From: Rhizopus arrhizus
Taxonomy: Eukaryota > Mucoromycota > Mucoromycetes > Mucorales > Rhizopodaceae
NCBI GenBank assembly: GCA_024220505.1
Contig: JAKZZE010000037.1
Location: 124,001-188,000 of the forward strand
DNA: 64,000 nt
Reading direction: 5' to 3'
The notes under the pieces are model-generated. The model searched no databases. It was not told the origin of the DNA and saw only the letters and a program-made list of their open reading frames with translations. Position numbers and translations under genes: made by a program. Shown here one piece after another: positions 26,341 to 37,835 of the stretch. Positions within the stretch are counted from its first letter, which is position 1. The number at the start of each line of letters is the position of its first letter.

Positions 26341-28500
26341 TTAGTCCTTTTTATGATTAAACCCCTTTAAAGATATTTCCTGCAAGTTATAATGTACACG
26401 CTTGGCTAACACATGAATATTGTCATCCATATCCTCGACATTACTTGATACTTGTGTTTTATTCATTATCCTTTCCACTGATTCTAATACTGAATGTGAG
26501 CTTGCAATGAGCTGTAGTAACCTTTCATCTCCTCCATCTATGAATTGTTCAATAGTCCAAATACCAATATGTTGAAAAGCAACATCTTGATCCTCTGAAA
26601 GGAATCGAATTAAAAATTCTTCAAGACCACCAAAAGGAGATTTCCAGGCATTCACAAATGGTGTATAATCAGGTACTTTAAAAAAAAGGGGGGGGGGGTG
26701 AGACATGCTTTTCTATCATTGTATACGCATATATACCTTTTGAGCTAAGATTTCCAATAGCAGCCGCCGAGTTGCCTTCTACCTCCAAATTTGTATATGA
26801 AGCCAATCCAATCAAGACATTCAATACATCCATACTCAATAACCTTTGTTTCAATTCGTCACTTAATGCTAAAACAGCAATTACAGCCGTCATCTCTGTT
26901 TGAACGCTCTGAGGTACTTTATTGATCAATGCCTTGATACGCTCAATAGCACCTGCTTCAACAATTGCACGCTTGTTACGCTCTGAGCTTGCCGCAAGGT
27001 TACGAAGGGTAGATATCGCATGACATTGAATTTCTTCATTGTCATCATAGGCCAATAGTTCAATAAGTGGATTTACAAAGCCACCATCAATGATAGGCGA
27101 TTCATTCGCAGGATGTATAGATATATTACGAATACAGGCAACAGATGATAAGATGAGTGGTAAAAAGGACGACTTTAAGAGACGTAAGAGGGGTGTAAGA
27201 CCTTTGCATCGCACAATCTCTAACTGGTATTTTTCTATATAGATAACAACATTAAAATTCTTTGATTAATATACTTATAGAAATATAGTTGTGCGTACCA
27301 TCTGATGCAAGGTTTCTAAGAGCGAGTGCGGCTTGACACTGTACTTTTAAACTCTTGGTATCCATCAGTGCAATTAAATATTGCACAAGACGAGAATCTG
27401 TCTGTGCCAGCTTCTTACGATTACTTGCTATATATGTAGGGAAAAAAGAGAGTGCATGAATAAGTAGGTACAATTCTTTTTTTTTTTTTTTTTTTTTTTC
27501 ATACCATCAACTGCAATATTTGAGAGCGCTGTGGTGCAGTAATATTGAACATCAGCATCAGGAGAACTAAGCAAACTGATTAAAACAGGTATGGCACCTG
27601 CACTCACCAGATGTTGACGGTTCTCCTCTATTTTCAGTGTTAGCAACGAAACGTAATATAAACATATACTTACGTGTATGCGTCATATTTAATAAAGCGC
27701 CAGTGGCGTTCCTTTGTACCCTTTGGTCTTTTGATTTTGCCAAGTCCACCAAAAGCTTTAAAGCATCTGATTTAGCAATCCTTGTCTTATTTTCATCTTT
27801 TTGCATATTTATTAGAAGTGCATAATAGTTCACAACTTTACTATTCATCACTTACCATGTGTAGCAAGGTTCGTGATACAGCCAACAGCATTACATTGAA
27901 CCTCGACGTTAGGAGACCCCATTTGGCGCACAAGCTGCTCAAGTCCTCCAAGTTTAACAATCAGCAGCTTATTTTCAGCTTTAAAATACGTCAGCAAATG
28001 AGACTATATGTCTTTGTGTTACTTTTTTCATACTTTACTATTAACAGCAAGATTACCAAGAGCAGCACTTGCAGCTCTTTGTACTTCAATGTCGTGCGAT
28101 CGCAACAAAAACAATATCGGATTTAAAGTATCACGGTCGACTTGACGAACATCCTTTTCGGTAATTTCAGCAAATGCAAGTGCAGCTGATCGCTGCAAAT
28201 CAACGTTGTCAGAATAAGCCAAAATGGAGAGTGCTTGTAAAGGTTGTCCTTCAAAAAATTGGTATCTCCTCGATCTATGATAATTAATAAATGTCAAATA
28301 TTTTTTGCATAAGTGAAAAACTTACTTTCAAGGTACTTTAATAATTCTGCAATGGCCTCTCGTTCATTTTCTTGTAAAAGTGGTTCATAAAGTCCATTTT
28401 TATTTTTTTCTATGATATTTTATTAAATAATATTCTACATAAAAAAAATAACCTTACTTCCACAACAACTTGAGCAGCAACTACCACAAGAATTTCCCAT
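26341..28500 (-). CDS. VAC8: vacuolar armadillo-repeat protein Vac8
   Basis: A minus-strand gene with about nine exons and roughly 555 residues. The start at 28500 gives [16 protein letters not shown], a Gly2 myristoylation site with a dense cysteine cluster for palmitoylation, as in Vac8. Armadillo repeats follow ([122 protein letters not shown]). The C-terminus ends GFNHKKD. Vac8 tethers nucleus-vacuole junctions, vacuole inheritance and autophagy factors at the vacuolar membrane. Introns contain homopolymers, including a run of about ten G (plus strand, about 26688-26698). Confidence 0.96.
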
Positions 28501-28814
28501 GTCGTTTATTATAAAGGGGTTATTTAATAATAAAAAAAAAGTGGTTTTGAAACTTGTATTTTGGGAAAACCGAAAAAAAATTAGCAAAACAGAGAAAAAG
28601 GGGAGGGGTGAAAAATGTTTCAAAAGTTTTTTTCTTTTCCTTTCTTGCAAACATGAATAATTATAAAACAGATAATTTAGTAAGCTTATCTAATAGGACA
28701 TAATTCCTTTTATGAATTTGATGCCATCTTTGACCTACAATCGAATGTATAATAAAGTAGTCGTTTTTATTTTCATTTTTTTACATATTTCATGCAGTAC
28801 AATCTCCGACATGG

Positions 28815-30367
28815 CTATTGTGTTCTATTTGTCTGTTTAAGTTCTACTGCATCGTCATCTTCATCATCAAGGAATGCACTTGAAGCATCCAGTATCGTAT
28901 TTTCGCTGTCAACTTCAGTATAACCTTCGTTATTAGGCGTATTTGGATAATCTGTTAATTTTTCCCAAAGATAAATTAAGCAAAATGCAAACAAGAATAC
29001 GACAAAACCAAATGAAAGCAAGACATTCATGTATGAACTAACGTCTACATCCATTACTAAAAGATAGCCAAGCTGTTCTTCTGTTGACCCCATAAACAAA
29101 AGACCAGCTAATATCAATGTCTATCACGCACAACATTAATATACATTTACAACAAAGTAATCACGGCTTACAAGAGGAGGAAGATACTGCCAAGGTGAAA
29201 TGATATCAAATTGCCCTTCTTTCCAAACAAAGCAGATTTCAACAATACGACTCAAACCACCAGCCATTAACATATAACCAAAATAAGAATGAATAGCCCC
29301 ACTGTTTGCTACATGTTGAGCATGCCCCTGAAAAGCAACAGCAGTCAGTATAATCAATACAGATGGCACCACTGTTCTTTTTCCATTTCGACTCAGCATA
29401 ATTCCAACTAATCCTGCTGCCCACCAAATGATACCCATCGATGTATGTTGATAATCACCGTGATTCCAAGGATGACCCCATCTGATACATAATAAATATA
29501 TTATATTTAAAGATATATATTGTAATACATTACCTGTGCTCTGTAAATGTATTAACAATACCCCAAAGCATAATAACCCAGCTATCATACCATTCTTGAC
29601 TCTTCCCTTTACGCATCAACCACGGCCCACCTACTCTAAGTGATAAGAGTAACAAAATACCATACCCAACAAATGATGATCCCATAATAAAATGTGCTAA
29701 ACATTGTCCAGTATGATCTAAGTGATAACATGAATAACACTACTCCTTTCACATACAGATGAATAGCTACCTCCATAACAGAACCCAAGGGATGCAATAA
29801 CACCCAACATGATTTGCACATATCCAATGACTGGAATGGAAGCCCCTAATATCTTGTGTATCTTTACAAGCACGGGCCTTACCCTACCATGAAAGTTTCT
29901 TTCCAAATGAAGCTTAAGATAAACACCCAAGACAAACTGTATTATCACTGTCCATATAACAATATCAGCAAACCATCGATGCGCTATATGCGGTTCCTAA
30001 GTTGTATTGTTTAATTCTATTTATTTGTTCTTTTATTATGTTTATTACATAATTCCTTCCATTGTGTGCGTGTGCCAAGAAATAGCCAATAACAAACAAA
30101 GTACTTGCTAATATTTGTACTGGTACATGCCACTTATTCTTTGCTAATCCCAATATCATTCCTAGAGGATATAATATACCAAAAGCTTTTTATAATTAAT
30201 GCCATTCATGTATAAAGGAGTAATTTATTTTTACATGTCACCATAAACGCAATGTGAAGTGTCATGATTAGCCCAATGGGTTCATTAGTTGCTGCATTTT
30301 CACTAAATAGTGAGGGATCTAAGTCATGACTGTGGCCCATTCCGCTACTATGTTCATGTTCTGACAT
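28815..30367 (-). CDS. YTP1/DUF2427-family multi-pass membrane protein
   Basis: The minus-strand start at 30367 gives a His-rich N-terminus (MSEHEHSSGMGHSHDLDPS). Hydrophobic helices follow: IGLIMTLHIAFM, VQILASTLFVIGYFLAH, the block EPHIAHRWFADIVIWTVIIQ, LGASIPVIGYVQIMLGVIA and HFIMGSSFVGYGILLLLSLR. Conserved blocks WGHPWNHGDYQHTSMGIIWW and FQGHAQHVANSGAIHSYFGY come next, with further helices and an acidic cytosolic tail. The order matches fungal Ytp1-like proteins with an N-terminal DUF2427 region resembling cytochrome b561. Conserved histidines could bind haem or metal, which is inference. Biological role is poorly known. At least six introns are needed; two small exon edges near 29460-29540 and 29990-30060 are approximate. 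Confidence 0.88.
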
Positions 30368-30812
30368 TATTAATGCAATAAAGAGAGAGAGAGAAAAAAT
30401 AGAAAAAAAAAAATAGATAATAAATAAATAAATCGGATTAAATGAACTTTATAAATTTGCCCATTAAGACTTTTTTTTTTTTTTGCTATTGTAGGCCAAC
30501 GATCTCAATTGACCCAATCCTTTGGTGGCCAATGACCAGAACAGAACGTAGACGATGCAGAAGAAGATGTCTTGGATGACTGTCTGGCAGCAAACCTAGT
30601 TCCTGTCTTCCCCACGTTCCTTTTATTCTTTCTGCCTACTTTTCCCTTTCCTCTCCTTCTTCTCTATTCTTAAATTTAAAAGATTTCTGCTCGAACAAAT
30701 GAATATCCTGAAAATTATAAAGTTCTACATATTTATCCTTAACATAAAATACCAAAATTAATCATTAAGATCTAGAGTATACTTGATATCTATTTACGCG
30801 AGAACGAAGAAG
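30368..30812. other. intergenic region, no gene seen
   Basis: This is the upstream region of the YTP1-like gene. It contains a GAGA-rich stretch, A-runs near 30400 and a T-run near 30470. No coding signal is visible. Confidence 0.4.
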
Positions 30813-31360
30813 TTATATAGTTAGATCTAAGTACTTAGGCAAATGTGATAAAGGTTTACTGGTTGCTTCTTGGTATATTTCTGTGCTAATATAAAGGTCT
30901 GGAACTTTTAATGACAGATTCAAGATAAACAATTCAAATCCACAAATTTGGATTGAATTAATAATATCATTATCAAAGAGCTTGCTCAAATAGTTGTCAA
31001 TAATAATCTTGTTTTCAACTTGAAACTTATGTATATCTGAATGAAGCTTTTGATGACAAGGACTTTCTTTTACGGCTTCCCCAATTTCTTTGCTTAAATT
31101 TTGAATAGATTTGTTATTGATCACTCATAAGTCGATCTTGAGATCAGCACTGACAGTATCCTTCACTATTATATGGGCATTGGTTCCTACAAAAAGTGTT
31201 TAGAATAATATTTGAATTGGTGTACTATTCTGACGCTTACCATTCTAATCTACGGCCCTAGTTAAAAAAGCTGTTCTAATATAGGACCCAAGACTTCGCA
31301 ATGTAATCCCATTCAGACGTATTAATTGTGCCACCAAAAAGCCTTTCTTAATGCTTGATA
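30813..31360 (-). pseudogene. relic of the lineage-specific nuclease-like family, copy 1
   Basis: Minus-strand reading gives NTSEWDYIAKSW near 31310, then after a frameshift LEQLFLTRAVD, then a likely intron (GTAAGC...TTGTAG), then GTNAHIIVKDTVSADLKIDL. An in-frame TGA follows, then an open stretch to 30813 containing SIQICGFELFILNLSL and PDLYISTEIYQ. The order (SE-x-D-Y ... W, then ADLKIDL, then a hydrophobic QICG block followed by a short -DLYIS- strand) resembles copies at 34.0-35.3 and 48.0-49.6 kb. The expected central E-x-x-x-E-x-K region is not recognisable here. With at least one frameshift and one stop the gene is dead. I associate the family with Mucoromycota from memory; its name is unknown to me. 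Confidence 0.65.
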
Positions 31361-31519
31361 GTCAACAAGATATAACAGAAGGAAAAAAAAAAAGTAAATA
31401 GAAGCCAATGTTATTATGATTATCAAACGGCTCCAAATCAAACTTTTCTTCGAATACGCTAATGGATTTATATACAATAATCCAATTTTGTTTGGCAATT
31501 TTTCCTTATTGTACATTTG

Positions 31520-32571
31520 AAGTACAAGAGCTAAAGTAGTCTAGATAGTATCATATTCAGTGATAGAATACTTATGTGGAGGAAATAATCTTCTCAGCTC
31601 TTTCCATTGAGACTTCGTAAAATATATTGAGCTTCTTGGTTGGATAATAAGTCAAGAATCGAACTTGGGCCTAAGCTAAATGTCATAACAATGATGAATT
31701 GACGATGGCTGCTTCAGGTTCTTACTCATCATTATGTGAATAGTCTCGTAATTGTCTGGCCATTATGGACTTGCTTGCTGAATCGAGCTAACAATCTTAA
31801 AGCTTGATTTTTTATTACTATTCTCATAGAAACTTTAAAGATATCAAGTATAAAACCATCGTGTTTTGTCACCTACAAAACACGCGTTATACATGTGATT
31901 TATAGGGTTTCTAATTATACACATGTGCCTGATTACTCAAGTGGTTCAAGGGTAATCCCCTTTCTCGCCTTCATCACCACCACATCCTGGGCAGACTCCT
32001 CGGTTGGGTTCCCAATTCTCCTCGTCAGTGTCTCTTACACCTGTCACCTTTTCTTCCCAACATTTTTACACTTGAGCCCATAAGAGTTTTTACCTTCTAC
32101 TCATTTCTCAATTTGATCAGTACGAAAAAATAAAAATATCGTTATAACTTCGCAAGTGTTGTCATCACATAGAATTCAAATAACCAATTTTTTTTCTTCT
32201 GTTGTCGTATTTACCTCATTAAATACTTATTATTCCTATGAGATTACTCAGATCTTATATAAGAAATAACAAATACTGAATACATAATATTACTTATTAC
32301 ATATTCCCTAAAATTCATATACAATATTTATATTGCTCAAGCTCAATACTAAAGTTGACCTTGAGCTCACTTCGGTCCCTGAATAATTTCATTTCCTATA
32401 TAAAGGCGTAGTTTGATTAATGGGTTCTTTCTCTCGTCTTGAAATCTAATGAAGAGGTTACATAGAGACTCATTCACTAGTTTTCAAATACTATTTCTTT
32501 TCTATTTTCTCACTTTATTATCTGCAAATATCTCATCTGTAAAACTATAAACTTCCTTATTACCAGTTTTA
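31520..32571. other. intergenic region with possible LINE 3' remnant
   Basis: No intact gene. The stretch at about 31930-32090 has higher GC than its surroundings and ends CACTTGAGCCCATAAGAGTT, weakly resembling the 3' region of the LINE at 46.5 kb (CCCTTGAACCAGAAGGGG). It may be the tail of an older element inserted in front of the LINE fragment that follows. Confidence 0.35.
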
Positions 32572-33588
32572 ATGCCTCCCAAAAAGAAATCGAAGACCTC
32601 AAAAGAAAAGGAGAAAAAGATCTCAACAGATGCCCAATGGTGTTTAGACAGTGGCGAGGCGTTAAATTTCAAAAAGTTTATTGAAAGTTTTGAATGTCTA
32701 GACAGGAACCAAGCACAAACTCGGTGTAGAAGAGTTTTAAAAGATCATTTCAACACGAAGAGTAATCGGGATATTACAATACAAACCGAGTACAATGATT
32801 GGATTAAAACTGCAGACTACACATTAGGAAATCAAATTAGTCAGTTTTGATTTTTGACTTCAGGACTTAACACTACCTCTACTCCCTGGCGCAACCCTGA
32901 ACGATTACAGCGTATGAAAGAAGAGTTATTTCAAAGGCAACAACATAAACGCCAACAACGTCAAGAAGCTGCCGCAAGACTTTTGCAACCACTTTCGGCA
33001 AACCAGGGTTCCCCATACCTTTACCTCCCCACGAAGGCCAGAGTACCTATCGGACAGCTTCGATCCCGTTTGCGCAAACTCGATATCAATAACAACCGCA
33101 TCCTGGATATTCACTACCCGGGACGTAATGTGGTGGCTCTTCTGATACACAACGATTACGAGGATGAGCTTTGTTCCCAACTAAAGCGATTCAAAATTTC
33201 TCTGAAGGATGACTTTGACCCATGTGACCCTAAAATCCTCCGTGATCCCAAATACGTCGACTTTACCGATGAAGAACGAACCAATATCGCGTTTATGCAT
33301 CATTGTAACCGCATGGAACGTGCGCTGCGATTCATCCGTGTTTCGGTTAAATTTGCTGTTGCACGACACTTCTTTAACAAAGGCTGGGTCAGCAAACAGA
33401 CCTTGGAGGAAACCCTTTCTTCAAACCGACGTGCCAGCCACGCAGAAGCTGACCCTCTTTTCTTTGAAGATGAGCACATGAGTACTATGGACGACTGCAA
33501 TAACGCTCAGTCCACCTTCATGGAGTTCCATATGGAAGATGATCCTTCCGCAAACATGGCGTATTGCCCAAGTAGTACCAATTTATAA
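32572..33588 (+). pseudogene. LINE ORF1-like protein with one in-frame stop
   Basis: The frame starts MPPKKKSKTSKEKEKK and runs to LGNQISQF, where a TGA at 32848-32850 interrupts it. The same frame then continues for 244 codons (TSGLNTTSTPWRNPERL, YLYLPTKARVPIG, LDIHYPGRNVVALLIHNDY, RALRFIRVSVKFAVARHF). The Arg/Gln-rich helix (QRQQHKRQQRQEAAARL) and the following basic domain suggest a nucleic-acid-binding ORF1 of a non-LTR retrotransposon; I recall similar proteins in Rhizopus LINEs, but no search was possible. GC content is clearly higher than in the flanks, supporting a mobile origin. The 3' part runs straight into a reverse-transcriptase fragment in another frame. Confidence 0.6.
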
Positions 33589-33640
33589 GAAAAGATCACC
33601 ATCGAACCCAGGTTATTATAGCCCAATTAGTACTGGTGAT
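33510..33640 (+). mobile_element. LINE reverse-transcriptase N-terminal fragment fused to ORF1
   Basis: Frame 2 over this stretch reads LPQTWRIAQVVPIYKK then SNPGYYSPIS, a clear match to the first conserved block of LINE reverse transcriptases (AWR-ahVVPIyKKg...NyRPIS). It overlaps the end of the ORF1-like frame, so the endonuclease and spacer that should lie between ORF1 and RT have been deleted. RT similarity stops at about 33640, where unrelated AT-rich sequence begins. Confidence 0.75.
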
Positions 33641-33799
33641 ACTACACATGATGTATTAAAATGGAGTACCATGGTAGATGATCATGAATTGAAGTTTCAT
33701 TACCTAGCCCATAAAAAGGTACCTTATAAAAATAAAATAGAATAACTAAGTTATTAATAAATATAAAAGTCGGCGGGAAGTACGTTCAATGATATTGAA

Positions 33800-35255
33800 A
33801 AAAAAAATATCTTGAAGATTTTACAGGTGATGGGTCTACAAGATCGGATCTTTTAGTTGTGTCTGCCAAATTACTACTAAAAGAAAAACTATCTTCTAAT
33901 GAGGACGCTTTGTTAGCGTATGTAGTGAAGATAATGAATGATATACTCAATTGATTTGTAGACTTATATGTGTATATAGTTTAAGTTTATCAGGAATCTT
34001 TTATTACTTAATCCGTTTATGAAGGAGGTATATACTAAAAAGCTCAGCAGAGAAAGTCCTCCAGTTACAGAGCAAGACAGTATCAACATAGCAAATAGAT
34101 TTATTAACAACGAAATTGAAACCAAACTAAATGAAGTTTTCAGCAAAAAGGATGACATTGATGAGATGCTATCATTTATCCAAGGTGAAAAATTGAATCT
34201 GCTAAAGAATAAAAAAAGGAAAACAGAGCTATACGCCTTGCTATCGATGACAGAAAAAGTGTAAGTAGCTTGATAGAGGGAGCGTAATCTAGTAGTAGTA
34301 ATAATAAGTTATCGTTCAACAGGATTGAAGACATGGAGTATTGGAGTAAGGATGGAAAAGAACAAGAGATGACATTTTATAGACGTTTTGCAAGCTTGTT
34401 AGACGTTTTATTTGGTGCAAGTGAGATCAAAATGGCAGAGTATGTACAGGAATATAATGAAATGAAAAAAAAAAAATTTAACCAGACATACTCTTCTTTT
34501 TTTTTTTATTAGCGGTGACAAAGCATGTCATAGCTCTAGAGTATACACTGAAACCAATAAACAGCTATTCAATGTAGATGATCCTACCCCAGCTTATTCA
34601 AAAAAGATCGATTTATTGCTGAAATATGATGAAAATATAAGTGTTGAATTGTGTTCAAATGAGTGGAAGAAAGTAAAAGTCAGTTATGATTTGAAGATAA
34701 AGCAGCAAAGAACCTCCGGGTTAACGCGGCGATTTTAAACAAGTTACAATCATCATTTGGATTGTATTTTTCAAATATATTAGCTATGGATATTATTGGT
34801 AATAAGCTAAAAAATGAAAAGTAATATAGCTTTAGTGAAATATTCATAAGCCACTTTGTCTGTTGTTGGAAATAGGGCTAAAGGGGCACATCTACAAGCT
34901 ATGCAAAGGTAAAGATTACTTTGTGGCTACGCCGTTCTCCACGGTTATAATACCTCAGCACCTTTCCGATATTGAGTATATTAAAGATACTTTTATCGCT
35001 CTTTTCAAATTTAAGGTAATTACTTGCATATCTTAAATAGGATGTATTAAGATTAAGCAATTTTATTATTATTATTATAATAGAGTTTTTATACAAGTTT
35101 ACTTCCAGCATTAAGAAAAAAAAAAATATTAGAACTGGAAATCGGTCAGGAACTTGGTGCCTTTTGGTCACTCGATTCTTCTTCTGAGGCGGAGTCTCTT
35201 GTTGCTTACAACAATTTAACATATTTCAATACAAAAAAGAGAAAGCATGACAATT
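33800..35255 (+). pseudogene. lineage-specific PD-(D/E)XK-like nuclease family gene, copy 2, one frameshift
   Basis: Several exons can be joined. About 33815-33952 gives SDLLVVSAKLLLKEK. 34019-34260 gives IANRFINNEIETKLNEVF. After a GTAAGT...CAACAG intron comes FYRRFASLLDVLFGA, and after a second intron GDKACHSSRVYTETNKQ. Then KKIDLLLKYDENISVELCS runs into NEWKK, followed by a frameshift at about 34705. The reading continues NLRVNAAILNKLQSSFGLYF, GLKGHIYKLCKGKDYFVATP and IKDTFIALFKFK, to a Ser/Glu-rich end at 35255. The pattern Asp in KKIDLLL followed by E-W-K resembles the catalytic core of PD-(D/E)XK nucleases. The single frameshift after the E-W-K block removes the C-terminal third, so the copy is probably inactive but young. 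Function is inferred from the motif only. Confidence 0.65.
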
Positions 35256-36422
35256 AAATATTTTATTATCATTAAACAGATACAATGCTACCACTTTATA
35301 AGTTTACTTTGATATTAATTTTCTAATGTTTATTCATTGATCATGTAATAAATGGCGTAAATTTAAATCTTAAGGAGCAATCTAAGCATAGGGTAAATGG
35401 GAGCGAAGGGTATTGCACGACTAGATTTGAGAATCTAATTCTTCCACATATTAAGTCGAATTATCCCATAGGCTAATTTTTCTTTTTTCATCTCAAAATA
35501 TGTTGTATTTCACGCCAAAAATAATAATAACTTGTTATTATATAAAACCATCCAAATTTATTTCACTGATGATATCTTTTTAATTTTGATGCAAAAAAAT
35601 TTATTTTATTAAATATTCCCAAGAGCTTACAAAACTACATAAAAAAAGCAAATGTTAGAAGTCTTTTTCTTTTATGAACTTGTATGACATGGTAGTAGTT
35701 CATTAGTCTGTTCTTTATTCATACTAATAAACTGTTTGTATGTCATTTATTTTTTAATCTTGGATTTTTGTATCGGTCGAAAAAAACGATGATGTCTATA
35801 GCATCGTCGACCTTCTTGAAATCCTTTTTTTGTATATAAGATTGCGTCATTTTATACTTACATTTAATACCAAGCTTCTGTTACGCGTATTGTATTTAAC
35901 ATAAAAGAAAGAAAGAGAAAATAGCTTGACGAGAAAGGAAAAAAAGCTTTTTGTAAGAAAGGCAGTCAACTGTTACACATAACGAGGTGATATAATTTAT
36001 TCTTACATAACCACTCAGGATATATTTTATTAAAAAAAAGTGTTTTATTACCATTTATAAGTGTAACAGTAGAATATGTTTGCATTAGGGTTCTATAGGC
36101 AAGACAAGTCAATTGCTCTATTTGAATATTCATCAACAAAAAATAAACTTCAGAATAACTGAAGGATTAAACCATCTGAATGAAACATATATTGCCGTGA
36201 AAGAAAAAGAGAAAAAAGAATGAATGGTAATTATAAGCAGGATATAGCTTTATGTATTAAAAAATGCTTTATATGTTCTAAGAAAACAATGCATAAATAA
36301 GAGAGTGGATGATTTGCAAATAAATCTTGCGAGACAGTAAAATAGTGACCGCTATTTTAAATGAATAGTTCCCCATTTTTCTCGTTGCTTGTCTTTTTCT
36401 TTTCTATTTTTTACATAAACGA
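35256..36422. other. 1.2-kb AT-rich intergenic region
   Basis: No gene is visible. A short imperfect palindrome surrounds AGATTTGAGAATCT at about 35422, flanked by GGGTAAATGG and a distant TTATCCCATA, which could be a folded relic. The final 80 bases are the T-rich leader of the lumazine synthase gene. Confidence 0.4.
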
Positions 36423-37050
36423 ATGAGTGAAGCAAAGACTTTTGAAAAGGGCGTAGCTGCGCCTAAAACACAGTTGAATGGTTCTGGGCTCCGTATTGCT
36501 ATTGTTCACACACGTTGGAATTATGCTCTTGTTGATCAATTATATAACAAAGTATATGAAACCTTAGTCAAGAAATATAATGTGTTACCTGAAAACATCA
36601 CTACTGTAAATACATATTGTTATTCAATGCACAGCTTAACCTCGAGAATAGGATACTGTCTCTGGTGCCTATGAACTTCCAATGGCTGCCAAGCAACTCA
36701 TTGAATTGTCACAATCACAAGCTTCTGAAACTGCTGGTGATCTGCTCGGCTCTCCTTCTGTAGAAAAATCTGAAAAGAAAAAGAAAACGGGTGCATTTGA
36801 TGCTATTATCTGTATTGGTCTTGTCATCAAGGGCGGAACTGCTCACTTTGAATACATCTGTGATGCTGTTACTCACGGTATCATGAGAGTTCAATTAGAC
36901 ACTGGCGTTCCTGTAATGTTTGGTGTCTTGACTTGTTACAATGAACAGCAAGCTATTGCTAGAGCTTCGACTGATGAAGGTTTTGAACACGCTCAAGAAT
37001 GGGCTGCTGCCGCCGTTGAAGCAGGTTTAAGAAAGTTTCGAAAGCTTTAA
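36423..37050 (+). CDS. RIB4: 6,7-dimethyl-8-ribityllumazine synthase
   Basis: Two exons. Exon 1 gives MSEAKTFEKGVAAPKTQLNG, then the substrate-binding IAIVHTRWNYALVDQL. The intron GTAAAT...AATAG (about 36607-36653) joins ITT to DTVSGAYELPMAAKQL, where SGAYELP is the signature of the family. Next come a fungal-type insert (LLGSPSVEKSEKKKKTG), AIICIGLVIKGGTAHFEYIC, VPVMFGVLTC and the C-terminal ARASTDEGFEHAQEWAAAAV. The enzyme condenses ribitylaminouracil with dihydroxybutanone phosphate in riboflavin synthesis and normally forms pentamers or 60-mers. The catalytic His lies in GGTAHFEY. Length is about 195 residues, within the fungal range. Confidence 0.97.
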
Positions 37051-37090
37051 GAAATAAAACGCCGATAAAGGTTTATCCTTTACTACTTTA

Positions 37091-37835
37091 TTATTGCTTT
37101 TTAGCATCTTGTTCACTGATACGTTTACGTTTAATCATTGTATTTATGTATGTTCCAAAAACTACAAAGGGTATGTATAAGTCGATGTTGTTATCAAATC
37201 TATTTATAATTTACCAAATGCTACAAGATTAAAAAAGGGCACCCATGTTGTAGGCGGTAAGAAGCTTTGAGCGAATACTAAAGTAAGTGGTGAAACGACC
37301 CACGAAACCTTTTGCATTGGTAAAAGCCCAGCTTTGATATTTGCTTTAAGTTTTGCAGGAGATCGAACACCAGCAAGAATTGCCATAGCAGTCAAATAAA
37401 CTATTATACAATTGATAAATCGAATCTCCTTCTTTAAAAACAGCTTTTTTCTTACCAGAATTCATAACAGGTGAGATAATCAAGTTAGAAAATAATAATT
37501 GTCCAACTTTAACTTTGGGACCTGACTTTCCAGCAAAGAGTTTGTTCATAATCTCATACATTAAATGATTCAGTGGTCCAGAAATAAATAAACCTTGTTT
37601 AATTCAGTAAGTTTATATTATTGCTTTTTAATCTTGTTCACTCACCATAGCAAGCCATTTGAATAATACGCTTATCCAACTTTTTTGAACCAGAGAGCTT
37701 CTGAGCTGTCAGTTCTTGAAGGCCAGATAATAAGCCTGACGTACATGCTTTGGTACGCAAAGGATTTGTAGCAAGGTTAGAAAGATACCATGCAAGGAAC
37801 ACTTTTGTGCTGCTGTTAGAAGCCGCACTAGACAT
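37091..37835 (-). CDS. MPV17/PMP22-family organelle membrane protein
   Basis: Four exons on the minus strand. The start at 37835 gives MSSAASNSSTKVFLAWYLSN then LATNPLRTKACTSGLLSGLQ. Next come GLFISGPLNHLMYEIMNKLF, VGQLLFSNLIISPVMNS joined by splicing to VYLTAMAILAGVRSP, then SWVVSPLTLVFAQSFLPP, TTWVPFFNLVAF and the end KRKRISEQDAKKQ. The layout of four hydrophobic helices with W-x2-xP-x-QxxNF-like and WxPF blocks fits the Mpv17/Sym1/PMP22 family of peroxisomal or mitochondrial inner membrane proteins. It is convergent with RIB4 (41 bp between coding ends). Which organelle it serves cannot be read here; the basic C-terminus would suit a peroxisomal PMP22-like protein. Confidence 0.88.

Noticed and set aside
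31895..32083. 62-codon open frame with Thr/Ser/Pro-rich translation
   Set aside because: Better explained as a LINE-like 3' remnant with locally higher GC; no start context or family.
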